NCBI GenBank assembly: GCA_963556495.2
Contig: OY747702.1
Location: 11,782,693 to 11,846,692, forward strand
DNA: 64,000 bases
Direction of reading: 5' to 3'
DNA from: Valencia hispanica
Taxonomy: Eukaryota; Chordata; Actinopteri; Cyprinodontiformes; Valenciidae
Below are positions 45,706 through 58,345 of the stretch, piece after piece. Position numbers and translations under genes: made by a program. Numbering within the stretch: position 1 is the first letter of the stretch; each line of letters begins with the position of its first letter. Under the pieces are notes generated by a model. The model saw nothing but the letters and a program-made list of their open reading frames with translations, had not been told where the DNA came from and made no database searches.

Positions 45706-45970
45706 CCATTACGCTTGGATGCCACCCACATGTAAGCTGTTTAACCCCCAAAGTGTGTAAGTCAGAGAGATCTTGCTCCTGTTGTCAGCTTCTATGTGTG
45801 CTGTTCACAGCAGTCGTCCAAACACTGTGGTGCTACACAGATACTTAAAATGTTCCCATCGGCTTTTCAGCATTGTGAAAGAGACAAACAGACGTTAGAT
45901 CGGTGTGTCTGTGAAAGATTCAAACATGAATATGTTTTACCGTTTCAGAAAGTCACAAATCATGCTTGTG

Positions 45971-45975
<5 letters not shown>

Positions 45976-46019
<44 letters not shown>
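45976..46019. repeat. CA microsatellite
   Basis: A pure (CA)n run of about 44 bp. Confidence 0.95.
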
Positions 46020-46021
<2 letters not shown>

Positions 46022-46166
46022 GACAAGGAGATAATTAAGCATGTTCCTAACAGTAAGTTGAAGAAATTAATAACTATCATAATATTTTATTGCAAAATCC
46101 AGTCTGTACAAGAATTGTTTCTGATATGATTATTTTCTTTTAATTCCAATTTAAATATTTCATATA

Positions 46167-46169
<3 letters not shown>

Positions 46170-46243
<74 letters not shown>
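46170..46243. repeat. TA microsatellite
   Basis: A pure (TA)n run of about 74 bp; can form cruciforms. Confidence 0.95.
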
Positions 46244-46245
<2 letters not shown>

Positions 46246-46860
46246 GTGAGTGATCTGATACCACACTGTTCAAATATCAACCACCAAAAAGTTTTTTATG
46301 TCGTAGTACTTGGGACTTTATAAAGTTGTGTTTTAATGTATTTTAATATTATTTTGTAAACCATCGCTCGTAAACGAGCTCGTATGTTGGTCTAATGGTT
46401 CTCCGTGTATTGCCCCGCTTATATACAGCTAATTTTGGTTTTTGTCAAAAAGACGACTCTTTTTAGGAGAAATTATTACGTCTTTACCGGGGCAAAATTG
46501 GGCCACGGTGGCATCGAGGTAAAATAATAAATCCAGTTACACACCTTATGCTTAGAGGAGTTGTATTAAGCCTCAAAAACTACAGAACCTGTTATCTCAG
46601 TACGTGATCTCTTGTGTTAATTAACACAGTTGCCATGTTCCTCATCTTCACTTATTTTCTATTTATTTTATGAGGACAATTCTGGTGGATATGGAGGGGA
46701 ATGTCACCCTTTGTTGGCCAAAAACAAATGAGATTTTTTATTTCATTTTTTACAAAAAAGTACTATATGTGCATGTGCAACAGTTCTGCATCAATACATA
46801 ATTTATTACTGATTGTGTTAATAAATATAGATTTTCCTTTTTGATTTCTTGTTTAGGACA
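46244..46860. other. Non-coding stretch
   Basis: No gene. AT-rich. Confidence 0.4.
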
Positions 46861-46867
46861 TGAAGCA

Positions 46868-46990
46868 GAGGAGAGGAGAGGAGAGGAGAGGAGAGGAGAG
46901 GAGAGGAGAGGAGAGGAGAGGAGAGGAGAGGAGAGGAGAGGAGAGGAGAGGAGAGAAGAGGAGACGAGAGGAGAGGAGAGGAGACGAGAG
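46868..46990. repeat. GGAGA pentanucleotide repeat
   Basis: About 24 units of GGAGA with a few variants (GAAGA, GACGA) at the right end. All purine on the plus strand, so capable of triplex (H-DNA) formation. Confidence 0.95.
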
Positions 46991-47399
46991 ACCGGATGGA
47001 TCAACTGTTTTCTGTTTATCAATTTATGTTTTTGTCACATTGGTTAATTAGTTGTTCTATGGTTGTTAAATAAATGTATTAAAACAAATAGTAAATATCA
47101 AGTCATTTTATTAACTGTTACATTATTATTACAGTTTTTTAAAGATATTAACATAAAGCTTGAACAATTTAAAATGACTATTGAAAAAGAAATAGCAAAA
47201 ATTGACATTAGGATAAATTGTGCAGTTATTTGAAGTTATTCATGCAGGATTAACCTAAATGACCTGTTCCTGGACCGTTCTTTAAGCTTTATTAAAATAA
47301 ACAGGCAGTTTTCCTGGATCGGCTGAATAAAGATCAGATGGAGTCCTCCAGCTGAGAACTCTGGCTGGTCTTTTCTGGTTGATGAGGGGAACATCATGG

Positions 47400-47660
47400 A
47401 GGTTGGTCTGCAGAGAGGGCTTAGGGTAGCTTCTTCGTACTGTCCACTGCGTCGTCTAGGGCGGACTCAATCAACGGCTGCCACATCACTAAGACGCGTT
47501 CAGAAGACAGTTTGTCCCACCAGAGCGCAACGCTGATTTCTCCAAACCAGCCTCATCCTCTGCTACATCTTCCTCTAGCTCATTCCCAGGGGCCACGATG
47601 TCACCAGCACCGGGGCAGATGTTGTGGAGAAGAGCTTATGACCTGCAATGGTGTTAAAAA
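47400..47660 (-). pseudogene. PIF/Harbinger nuclease C-terminal remnant
   Basis: The minus strand near 47650-47530 reads LLHNICPGAGDIVAPGNELEED, resembling the LHNIC motif near the C-terminus of Harbinger nucleases, followed by an acidic, low-information tail. The upstream core of the protein is absent. The assignment rests on one motif. Confidence 0.4.
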
Positions 47661-47829
47661 CATAAAAATGTTATAAGTTATTATTGCACTGGTTGTTTAA
47701 AAAAAATCAATTCAGTTTTTTATTCAGAAAGTGATTAGCAAGACTTCACCAGCTTAACCCCCCCCGATATATTCAGATTCAAAAATACTTCATTGATCCC
47801 CTATATATGCATTCATTTTAGTAGATCCT

Positions 47830-48465
47830 CTCCTGTCTTTCCCCTGTTTTTATTGAAAATGAAGCTGTAGAGCAGGTGCAGCAGTACAAATACTTGGGCA
47901 CTGTCATGGACTGCAAACTGAGCTTTGAACTTCAGGTTGATGCTGTTTGTAAGAAAGCCCACTAGCGCATGCACTTTTATCGAAAACGTCGCTATTTTAA
48001 GGTAGACACATCTTTTATGAGAATCTTTTACTACTGTTTTACTTTCTCTTTTGATTGTTGGCATGGGTCACTTTCGGTGAAACAGAAGAACAGGCTAAGG
48101 AATATTGTTAAGGTCTGAAGCAAAATAGCTGGTACTACTTTTCATGACCTTGATGAGCTATATAGAGCCAGATCAATTAAAAAGGCAAAAAGCACCTCAA
48201 TGACCCCGCTCACCCACTCTGGGAGGAATTTATGTTACTGCCATCAGGACGCAGATACAATGTGCCGAAATACAGAACCAACAGAAATAAAAAGTAACTC
48301 ATTACATGTGCAATTAACCTACTTAATGCCTCCCTGTAAATGTACATTCTTAATGACTGCTATTGTTGTCTTTTGCTTGTTTTTGCTCTCGTTATATGTT
48401 CTATGTTCACTGTCGACTGCTAAGAGAATTGCCCCTTTGGGGATAATAAAGACACCTTGAACCTT
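47830..48465 (+). mobile_element. LINE C-terminal fragment, plus strand
   Basis: The translation gives YKYLGTVMDCKLSFELQVDAV, CKKAH-RMHFYRKRR, SLSVKQKNRLRNIVKV, LYRARSIKKAKS and, before the end, a [13 protein letters not shown] segment across frames. It then ends with CCCCTTTGGGGATAATAAAGAC. It is a L2/CR1-type C-terminus related to 1017-2325, 5' truncated, with stops. The preceding 47765-47800 (TTCAAAAATACTTCATTGATCC) belongs to a different LINE end, cf. 52450. Confidence 0.65.
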
Positions 48466-48474
48466 GAAAGAAAA

Positions 48475-48480
<6 letters not shown>

Positions 48481-48550
<70 letters not shown>
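48481..48550. repeat. TA microsatellite
   Basis: A pure (TA)n run of about 68 bp. Confidence 0.95.
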
Positions 48551-48552
<2 letters not shown>

Positions 48553-48994
48553 AATTTCTGCACACAGAATTTTTAAAATCAACTGAATACTAGAAATATG
48601 TTATAATATAGTAAATAAGTGTGTACATTTTACCACCAGTCATTCAGTTCATATCCATGAAACTAGCTGAAATTAACTTGTAATTCTGTAGAAGTAAATA
48701 AAAGAACTTTACCTGGATATGATTACCTCTCAGCCAGAGATATAAAACATGCCGCAAACGGTAAAACTGCTGTATTATGTAGAATTTAAAAAAGTCATTT
48801 AAAAAAAAACTCGGGTCTACCCGGTCTATGAAGGACCCGTCCTCCTCTGTAGACCGGGGAGGATGGGTCCTTCGAAGGATGCAGCCCCTGAATTTGGACA
48901 CAGCTAACTTCGGTTTCAAAAGATGAGCGGCTCCATCATCCAATCAGTGATGCCTCATGTTGGACACAGTGGAACCTACTTCTTCCGGTTTGTT

Positions 48995-49425
48995 AATGTT
49001 GTAGTGTTTTTTGATTTGTTGTAGTGTTTTTGAATTTGTTGTTGCAGTTTTGAATTTGTTTTAGTGTTTTTGAATTTGTTGTAGTGTTTTTGAATTTCTT
49101 GTAGTGTTTTTCGATTTGTTGTTGTAGTTTTGAATTTGTTGTAGTGTTTTTCGATTTGTTGTTGTGGTTTTGAATTTGTTGTTGCAGTTTTGAATGTAGT
49201 GTTTTTGAATTTGTTGTTGTAGTTTTGAATTTGTTGTAGTGTTTTTCGATTTGTTGTTGTGGTTTTGAATTTGTTGTTGCAGTTTTGAATGTAGTGTTTT
49301 TGAATTTGTTGTTGTAGTTTTGAATTTGTTGTAGTGTTTTTCGATTTGTTGTTGTAGTTTTGAATTTGTTGTTGTAGTTTTGAATTGGTTGTAGTGTTTT
49401 TTGATATGTTGATGTGGTTTGCACT
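48995..49425. repeat. Minisatellite of GTAGTGTTTTTGAATTTGTT-type units
   Basis: A tandem array of 15- and 21-bp-like units: GTAGTGTTTTTGAATTTGTT, GTTGTAGTTTTGAATTTGTT and variants with TCGATTTGTT and GCAGTTTTGAAT. Two minus-strand frames stay open over the whole array (Asn/Thr/Lys/Gln-rich), which is a consequence of units whose length is a multiple of 3 and no stop in the unit. Confidence 0.85.
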
Positions 49426-49429
49426 TCAG

Positions 49430-52400
49430 GGCCACCATAATTATTAGACTACCAGCACTGCATTAGTGGGTCTGCTTATACTTAACGGCACATACAAAAT
49501 TTAAATCCCAATAATTCTGTATATATTTTATAGTGTCAATCCAGCAAACCTTTATGGCATAAGCCTCAAGCATATATAAAGTGCTCTTAACTTCAAGTAG
49601 CATATTTTAAAGTTGATTAAAACAGCTTACTGTATCATAAATCTCAGAGCTCCTAAATGATTTAAAAAATTTGCACTGTTAGAGTAGTCCTCTTTTCCTC
49701 AGTGGCATTTATGCATATTTTGAAGAGTGAAGCACATTTCTTTGAGTAAGGGAAAACAGTTTGACACACTGTACACCCGGTATTAAGTATGTCAACATCC
49801 ATCTGTCCATTGCCTATAACCACTCATTCTTGCACGATATTGTGGGGGGGGTTCGGGGAGCGCTAGTTAATAGTCTACATAGGCTCCCGGTAGGTTGCCT
49901 GTTTTAATCCCTGCACCATCCGTCTCCACTGTTTCCACTTTTTGAAACTTCAGGCTAATTTTACTGCACTTTCATCAAACAGGGTAAATAAGTTGGCTCA
50001 TCCGTCATGGCTCAATGTAAAATTGGCCCTTTAATATGGAGAAGCAGAAGCAGATAATAATAAGAGATTGACAATGTAAGAAGCAGGGATGGCTGCTGCG
50101 TTTCTGTTTGCTATGTTGTTATAAACTGCTTCACCAGGAACTCTTTCAGTTTTACAATGGCAGTTGTTTGCAAAGTCTGCTGATATCATTTCTCTTTGAA
50201 TTACAACCAATCAGGATGACTTAACCACAGCTCCCACCCAACAACTCTACCAGGCCATTTCCAAATACATACCCCAAGACTGGTGCTCGTTGGGTTCCTG
50301 AAACGGCCCCAAAAACGGCCCTGTCAGGCCGACCCGGTGAAGTGGAGACACACACATACCGGGAAGTCCTGATAAAATTGCCCTTAAGTTCCGATAGTGG
50401 AAACACCCCTAATATTTTCAATGGCTATGTAGGTTTATAAAGATTTTAAGGTGCCATTTTATTGGCACAGCAAAATCTGACTTTCAAAGTAACCATCTGT
50501 GGACATATGTAGCAAAAATGTCTTCAGTGCATTTATCCTGGACGTGTTGATGAGATTTACCTGTTACTGAATAGTACAAGGAGAACATGTAGCTGTAGCA
50601 GACAGACTACTTGGTGTGTTCAACATAACATTATCTAGTTAAGATTATGGAATTATTAAATAAGACACTTATACAGTACAGTTGCACAGTAGCTGTATCT
50701 ACTGTAATTTATTCTGCCAACTTTTTGATTAATATGTGGCAAAAAATAATGTTTTTTACCCTTTCGTTTAAGTTTTGTTGTGCTGTTCAAAAACATGACA
50801 ATGAGATTATTTTATGAAAAATATGTCATGCTAGAGAGAAAGTGAAAAGTTTCATTATGTCCATTTCAAAAATTTAAAACAGGAATACAATGTTCCCATT
50901 TTTCAGTAGCAGTCTTATTTCCATGTAAAGGGAACAAATAAAAGAAGTTAAATGACAGAACAACTAAACAGAGACTCACGTTCTGTTCACACCTAACAGC
51001 TCTACATGAATTACATGTTAAAATAACAAAGTCCTTGGCTTTTTGGACATAAAGAGGATGAAAACTGCACATTTAAACTGACCTGATGTGGAGTAAAGAT
51101 ATATTTATGAGTTTTTAAAAATTGTTGATTTATTTGTGACCTGGGAAACACTATGGATACTTGTGTTTTCATGTGTGCTGAACAAGAACCAAAAACTGTC
51201 CCAAAAATGTATTTTAGAAAGATGCATATTTCTTGTTGATAAGCAAGCAAGCCAGTCTATGATTATGATTTATAGATATGGGATTTCTTCTATTCTGGGG
51301 TTTACTTAGCATAAAGGTATGCTAAATCTGCTGGCAAAAAGCAAATGGCTGCTTTGGTCAACAGTCGGCAAAGCTTTAAGCAGTCAGTCTCGGGTCGGGT
51401 TCCAATGACAGAATTCCTTTATGAGTTTGGGTTGGGGTAATAAAGCTTAGAATCACTGATGGTTCAATTCCCAACCTTCCCTGTTAGCACTTGTAAGTGA
51501 CCTTGGGTAAGGAATTGGATGCCAGTGAACCTCTTACATGTGAAAGCATTGACTAAATGGTTTGGTCAACTAACCTTAATGGGGTGTGACTTGATAATGC
51601 TGAGATGAAACTAAGAATTTAGGCAGCAATGCACAAATCTAAACTGTATGCATGGTGAGTAGGAACAAATGAGCAACACTATTCCCAAGGGCTCGATCAG
51701 ACTTGGGGTGTTCCATAACACATGACACATTCTGTATTTGTCATTTCTCCTGCTCTTCTTGTGTCATTGTTCTGCAGCCCGTTCCTGTCCTCTTCCTGGC
51801 AAGTGAATACCAATCCAACATATTAAATAGTCTTGAGGGGCAATACAGGTAACAAGACTCAACAATCATTGGCTGCCCACCAAGCGAGGCTGATAGCATA
51901 GGACTGGCATTAAAGTGAAAGAAAGGGATTGAGCTTGTCTCCAGATAGTCTCTGGCCCTTGCTCCATTAGGGTTGAGAGAGGAAGAGATAGGGACAGGAG
52001 ACAGAAACAAAGTGAATTGGGACATAAATGGATAATCAGGAAGGGATAGGAAGTGGGATGGAGGCTGATATAGATGGGGTTTGGGAGTACTCCTCTGGTT
52101 TTATATGGTTGCCACAGGGCTACCTAAAGACTGAGAAAAAAAACCTCCAAACTTTATTTTCACCTCTCTTCTGCAGAATTTCATCAAAGTAAAGAACAGT
52201 CATTCAAAAAACAGTTAAATGCTAAGTTAAGTATTGAGAAAGAATGGTCATTTGTAGAGCTAAAGGCTTAAGGAGTGTTTCAGTTGTATGGAACATTGAT
52301 GAATGTATTAGTGCACATAAGTGCTAACTGGCCACCAAATAAAGACAATACCTTGTAAACAGATTGGAGAACATTATTATAACAACATAGATCACAGTGG

Positions 52401-52440
52401 TCAGATGCTGCAACCAAAGGATTTGAGAATACACTCGCAA
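49430..52440. other. Non-coding stretch
   Basis: 3 kb with no recognisable gene. Small frames (e.g. 50221-50421, 51011-51250) show no family resemblance. Confidence 0.4.
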
Positions 52441-52850
52441 TTCAATTCAAAAATACTTTATTGATCCCAGAGGGATGTTAAGTGTGGTTGTATCTCATAC
52501 TAATAAATTATTCAAGAAGTTGTTGTAAACGTCGGCTGTGGGCTGTAAAGAGCTCCTGTAGCGGTCTGTGTTACAGCGAAACTGAAGAAGTCTCCAGCTG
52601 AAGACGCTCTGTTGTTGTATTACAGTCTCATAAAGAGGATGTTCAGGTTTTTCATAATGTTGTTGATGAAGAATCCTTCTTTGCATCATCATCTCCAGAT
52701 TTTCCACAGTCGTCCCCAGAACAGAACCAGCCTTCTTTATCAGGTTGTAGAGCCTTTTTAAGTCCCTGGCTCTGATGCTGTTACCCTGCAGACGATGGCC
52801 GAAGAGATTACACTCTCCACAACAGACTTACCAGGGTATTTCTAATCCTC
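52441..52850 (-). mobile_element. LINE C-terminal fragment, minus strand
   Basis: The plus strand begins CAATTCAATTCAAAAATACTT then TATTGATCCC, i.e. a minus-strand LINE tail. The minus frames read LKRLYNLIKKAGSVLGT, then MENLEMMMQRRILHQQ, and SLQPTADVYNNFLNNLL at its end. The same C-terminal layout (a 'DNPxHPLhdT ... RYRxSFLPTAI' type region) is found in the plus-strand piece at 54450-54700. 5' truncated. Confidence 0.65.
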
Positions 52851-52859
52851 CACCACATC

Positions 52860-53500
52860 CACTTCTCCCATAAAGCAAACAGTGTTTGAGTTAACCCTGT
52901 TTCTTCTGAAAACTGTGTTTTTTCACATTCAAGGTAAGATAAATGTTTTCACATCATGCCACAAAGGGGTCCAGCAGCTCTCTTTACTTAGTTTATTGTC
53001 TATTTCTAATACACCCCGCGAACGGGTGGAGTATGGCTACATCTGTGACATCTGTATGTCTTACTCTCCTGAGAAAACACTCATTTGCCAACATCTAGGG
53101 ACTTTTTCCACCATGTTTAGAATCTCCCAAGGCCAGCTAAATTCCCTGACCTTTTCACAGTTGACCATGGGTCATGTTGAATGTCAAATCCAACTCTGAG
53201 AAGATTTAGAGTATTTTAAGAGAGGTGAATATAAAAAAACTGAATGTTGAGAGAATTGTACAGCAAAACACGTTAAACTGAAGGTTAAAAAGAAAAAGCA
53301 AAATGGCAGGGGTTGTGTTTTTACAAATTTTAAACAAACAAAAAGTAAGAAATTGAATAGATAATTTGGATTTACAACAACATCAGGAATGCAAGGTGAT
53401 GGAATTTGATGGAATAATTGTTATTTGTTAGACTGCTTGCCAAAACTTAGTGAAGTATTTGGTATTAAGTCACGTTTTGTCATACATTGTTTATAGTTAC
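52860..53500. other. Non-coding stretch
   Basis: No gene recognised. Confidence 0.4.
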
Positions 53501-53978
53501 AGTAGGGCTGTCAAACAATTAGAATTTTTGATCTATCTTCTGTATTGCCAAGAATGTTTGAAATCAAACTGATGCTCAGGAGCTTGTCTTGCTAGGGATT
53601 TTAACATGTTATTTATCAGCTAGGGTTAGGTTTGAATCGCCAAAACTATTTTACTTTTTTGTTTCATTTTGAAACATTAACCGAACGTCTGCATCCGAGG
53701 CACACCGTTGTTAACCGGTAAGAGAGACAATCGGCAGATAGAGGCAGCAGGAAAATATCATTAGCATAAAGGAATAATTAGCGTACATCTTGCCCGGTGA
53801 TTACCGATTTATTTCAACCAAACAATAGGAGTACTGGAATGTCGGCTAACGGAGATGGTTTTGGTGAGTTATATTTAGTTTGTGTCGACGTTTAATGAAG
53901 TGTGCTTTACAAACCTTTAACAAGAAAATTAAGCTAATGTCGTTCAGATAAAGAGAGAAATAATTTAACAGTGTGACT

Positions 53979-54215
53979 ACAGAAATATACTGTATTTCTG
54001 GTTTACAGACTACTACTGTAAAATTACAGTATATTGCTGGCGTCTGCTGCCAGCTCTTTACTGTAAATTATATAAATACAGAAATATACAGTTTTTCTGG
54101 TTTACAGACTACTACCGTAAAGTCATTTTACGTATTATTACTGTAAAAATAACGGTATACTGCTGGCATCTCTGCTGGCAGCTCTTTACTGTTATTTTAC
54201 AGGAAGAATTTTTAC
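53979..54215. repeat. Diverged tandem duplication of about 110 bp
   Basis: Two copies share CAGAAATATAC, TTTCTGGTTTACAGACTACTAC, then GTATACTGCTGGC/GTATATTGCTGGC and CAGCTCTTTACTGT. Both contain palindromic TACAGTAA/ACTGTAAAATTACAGT words. Confidence 0.7.
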
Positions 54216-54449
54216 AGTTTAGCTGTGAATTAATTACGATTAATCGAGATTAATTAACATTCCTAAATATGACTGAAAAAGTTGAATTCTTGGTGTAAAT
54301 AAAGAACAAAACTAGAACCTGTTCCTCCTTTTTTTAAGGAAATACGCAAGAGATGCATGGAGCTTTTGTTTTGAATTCTACCATCATATTTATGGTTGGC
54401 CCTTTTAACCTAGTCATCTTTTAGCCAGTTGCTAAGGCAAACTAACTGG

Positions 54450-54700
54450 CTAACAGTTTCTGAATGCAAAGCTGATCGTTTTTTATTAATTTTTGACAAC
54501 CCTGCATATCCTTTTCATGGGACTATGCTACCCTACAACAACAAAGTGGCTTCAGTTTTGCTGCAACACAGGCTGCTACAGGGGATCCTTCCTGCCCACA
54601 GCCATCATGATCTACAACTCCTCGTATGGTTAAATAGTATGAGCTCAATATTTAATTTCTCCCTGGGATCAATAAAGTATTTTTTAAATTGAATTTTTTT
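54450..54700 (+). mobile_element. LINE 3' end fragment
   Basis: A plus-strand C-terminus (DNPAYPFHGTMLPYNN ... LLQGILPAHSHHDLQ-type reading, with frame shifts) followed by a 3' tail GGGATCAATAAAGTATTTTT. It matches the 3' half of the element at 32600-32935. Confidence 0.65.
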
Positions 54701-54879
54701 GGAATAATAGAGGGATTATTTGTTTATCAATACCACGATGCGTGAGCAAATGGTTTGACACAGAATCTTTATAATACTTCCTGGTTCCCACTGCTATTAT
54801 TTGTGGTTATCTTGCAGCTGCGGTGTTGGTTAGCTATGTTAGCTTGTTTGTTAGCCAAAGTTTACCTGATTTGAAGTTA

Positions 54880-56413
54880 CAGTGGCTGCAAAATTATCCG
54901 CCCCCCTTGAACTTTTCCACATTTTGTCACATTACAGCCACAAACATGAATCAATTTTATTGGAATTCCATGTGAAAGACCAATACAAAGTGGTGTACAC
55001 GTGAGAAGTGGAACGAAAATCATACATGATTCCAAACATTTTTTACAAATAAATAACTGAAAAGTGGGGTGTGCGTAATTATTCAGCCCCCTGAGTCAAT
55101 ACTTTGTAGAACCACCTTTTGCTGCAATTACAGCTGCCAGTCTTTTAGGGTATGTCTCTACCAGCTTTGCACATCTACAGACTGAAATTCTTGCCCATTC
55201 TTCTTTGCAAAACAGTCAAGCTCAGTCAGATTAGATGGACAGCATTTGTGAACAGCAGTTTTCAGATCTTGGCCATTCTAACACATGGATATGTTTTGTT
55301 TTAAACCATTCCATTGTTGCCCTGGCTTTATGTTTAGGGTCGTTGTCCTGCTGGAAGGTGAACCTCCGCCCCAGTCTCAAGTCTTTTGCAGACTCCAAGA
55401 GGTTTTCTTCAAAGATTGCCCTGTATTTGGCTCCATCCATCTTCCCATCAACTCTGACCAGCTTCCCTGTCCCTCCTGAAGAGAAGCACCCCCAGAGCAT
55501 GATGCTGCCACCACCATATTTGACAGTGGGGATGGTGTGTTCAGAGTGATGTGCAGTATTAGTTTTCCGCCACACATAACGTTTTGCATTTTCTCATCTG
55601 ACCAGAGCACCTTCTTCCACATGTTTGCTGTGTCCCCCACATGGCTTGTGGCAAACTGCAAAAGGGACTTCTTATGGTTTTCCTTTGACTTTCTTCTTGC
55701 CACTCTTCCATAAAGGTCAACTTTGTGCAGTGCACCACTAATAGTTGTCCTGTGGACAGATTCCCCCACCTGAGCTGTAGATCTCTGCAGCTCGTCCAGA
55801 GTCACCATGGGCCTCTTGGCTGCATTTCTGATCAGCGCTCTCCTTGTTCGGCCTGTGAGTTTAGGTGGACGGCCTTGTCTTGGTAGGTTTACAGTTGTGC
55901 CATACTCCTTCCATTTCTGAATGATCGCTTGAACAGCGCTCCGTGGGATGTTCAAGGCTTGGGAAATCTTTTTGTAGCCTAAGCCTGCTTTAAATTTCTC
56001 AATAACTTTATCCCTGACCTGTCTGGTGTGTTCTTTGGACTTCATGGTGTTGTTGCTCCCAACATTCTCTTAGACAACCTCTGAGGCCGTCACAGGGCAG
56101 CTGTATTTGTACTGACATTAGATTACACACAGGTGCACTCTATTTAGTCATTAGCACTCATCAGGCAATGTCTATGGGCAACTGACTGCACTCAGACCAA
56201 AGGGGGCTGAATAATTACACACACCCCACTTTTCAGTTATTGATTTGTAAAAAATGTTTGGAATCATGTATGATTTTTGTTCCACTTCTCACGTGTACAC
56301 CACTTTGTTTTGGTCTTTCACGTGGAATTCAATAAAATTGATTCATGTTTGTGGCTGTAATGTGATCAAATGTGGAAAAGTTCAAGGGGGCCGAATACTT
56401 TTGCAAGCCACTG
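54880..56413 (-). mobile_element. Tc1-type transposon with complete ends
   Basis: The ends are long inverted repeats of roughly 200 bp, beginning CAGTGGCTGCAAAATTATCC on the left and, reverse-complemented, CAGTGGCTTGCAAAAGTATT on the right. A TA dinucleotide flanks both sides (54878-54879 and 56414-56415), as expected of Tc1. Length 1534 bp. The transposase is on the minus strand and is broken (next entry). It sits inside the TAGGGCTG-ended nest. Confidence 0.9.
55230..56045 (-). pseudogene. Tc1 transposase with frameshift and deleted C-terminus
   Basis: The ATG at 56045 opens the DNA-binding domain (two helix-turn-helix blocks: EHTRQVRDKVIEKFKAGLGY, then GRPPKLTGRTRRALIRNA), then WSDEKMQNV with the first catalytic aspartate. 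A frame shift near 55560 leads to the continuation WRKTNTAHH ... VDGKMDG ... QQDNDPKHKAR (second aspartate). After VLEWPR the frame is lost: the usual SPDLNPIENLW segment with the third acidic residue is missing, though a still-recognisable C-terminal segment resumes in another frame. It is an inactive copy that keeps its ends. Confidence 0.85.
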
Positions 56414-56829
56414 TATCGTTGCAGCTTGTTGCAATTTTGATCACCTGCGTGTTCCATTTGCTCCTTCTGATCACTTGCAACCAAAGACGTATTTTCTTCC
56501 TCCTGAAAGGGGTGAGTCAATGGAATGTACATTTGTTGTTTTTATCAAAGCGACCAACAGCACAAGACATAATCGCGTCTCTTTCTGCAGACTACACGAG
56601 TAGCAGAGCAGGGAGTGACATTAACCGACAATCCCCATTGTCCGCAATACAGAAGAGACATTCACATGGAACCACAGATGCAATTTGGGTCTCCCATGCT
56701 GTTTAGGTGACGAGCATATTGGAATTGTGGAATAATCAAGGCGGGTAATTCTGTACATTCGTTAATTGCATTAAATTCCACTAATTAATCAACGCTAATT
56801 AGTTAACACGTACATTTTGACAGCCCTTA

Positions 56830-58340
56830 TTTAAAGATTCATCCAACTAATGTCTCTCACACTCGAGTATTTGTTCATCATCTTAGTGATGTAGGAAGAT
56901 ATGTTGCCTTAGATAAATAACCCTCCTTTATCAACTTCCAATGCATCTGATGATGCAGACAAAACTCCAGCTAAGCCAAACTGCAATGGACTTTTGGGCC
57001 ATGTTGAACATTTCCTGCAGCATGAAATAAGCAATCTTGACCCATTGATATAACTGAATTTCATGCTAGACTATGCAGACACTCTGTCTGCACAGATGAA
57101 GATCTACTCATCTTTGCATGCCACACTATTGAACTGGAAGCATCTTTAAATGATTATAATAATTAATTATAAGATAATTATTTGAACACTGGAAGGCACA
57201 TTTAGACTTCTAAATGTAAGTCAAATATCATAAAGTAATCATTAAGTATCGGAACAAAGTTAGTGTGCCAGCAATAGCAGAGTACCCCATTCTGACACGG
57301 CAGAAGACCAAAAAAAGGGATACGTACTTTATACACATGACAGGACTTTATATTTGCACTTGATTTCCTTAAGAAACACTGACAGCAGATTAAATGTTTC
57401 CCAGAGGCATTTTCTCAAACAAGTTGGCACCCAGTAACTAATCAGTTGCATTTTGCGCAGACTGCAAAAGCACAGTCATGGGGAGCATTTAACAGTTGAG
57501 GGACAGCACTCAGAGAGATGTTTGGTGTGGGATTAAAACAGAAAAAACAGTAGCCTAGGGAGAAATTAGTTATTACTCCGTTTTGGACATGGACTCAAGT
57601 TTTGGACCCAACTGAAAAGAGCAATTCCAGTAATTACTAAAACTCTCCTTATGTGAGGTGAGGTCTAGCTGTCATAATGGATAAAGTCTCCGGCAGTACT
57701 CAGAATATCATAATGACAAATGTTATGGTGACATGTTACAGTTACTGATAAAACCATCATAAAGCTTCAACTATGTATAAAGTATTCCTGATTAAATGAC
57801 AGTTATATCCATTAATAAAAAGATGTGATGATTGTTTTTGTTCTTCATGTTTTCTTGTGTTCAGTGTTATTGTCTCTTGCTGTGGTTTCTGCTTTGGAAA
57901 TCAAGGTTGAATCTTGCCCATCTTGTGGAAAAATACAGTGAACTATTGGTTTTAGATGGAGATTTATGAATCAGGTAGCTTACATACAGTATGTTTAGGA
58001 CATTGTTTGTAATGCTTAGTTTTCCCCTTATAAGGGGGCGACTGAATTATCTGAATTTACAGTCCATTAACGTTAAAACTGAAAGTGAAAATCTGCAGGT
58101 TTAAAACGTGTTTTGATCAGATTTTGGGAACAATTTGCATTTCTTTGTGAACTACAGTCACTGACAGATATACCCTATTGCACTGTTTCCACAGTGAGAT
58201 ACTGCGAAACTGGAGAGCTCATCTATTTTATTACTCAAATCTGAAAGCACTGTTTATCCATTTTTGATCTCATATTCAAAAACTGTTTAGTTTGAACAAA
58301 GAAATAAAGTTCGTCAGGCGAAGTCATTAAGATCGCAACT
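56830..58340. other. Non-coding stretch
   Basis: No gene recognised. Confidence 0.4.
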
Positions 58341-58345
58341 GGCTA

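Larger units (their letters stand above)
44960..46165. other. Non-coding stretch with two CA/TG microsatellites
   Basis: Holds the repeats at 45651-45702 (TG) and 45976-46019 (CA). No gene. Confidence 0.6.
53503..56828. mobile_element. TAGGGCTG-ended DNA element with nested LINE and Tc1 insertions
   Basis: The left end reads TAGGGCTGTCAAACAATTAG and the right end is CATTTTGACAGCCCTTA, an inverted pair of about 12 bp, near 53503 and 56828. No clear target duplication was found. The interval carries a segment at 54225-54450 that is an inverted relative of 61400-61670, a LINE fragment (54450-54700), a Tc1 element (54880-56413) and an exon-like start at 53838 (MSANGDGFG followed by GTGAGT). Without the Tc1 element the nest is about 1.8 kb. 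Confidence 0.5.

Noticed and set aside
48200..48460. 86-codon frame with a hydrophobic end as a small membrane protein
   Set aside because: It lies in the 3' end of a LINE fragment and is in a shadow frame.
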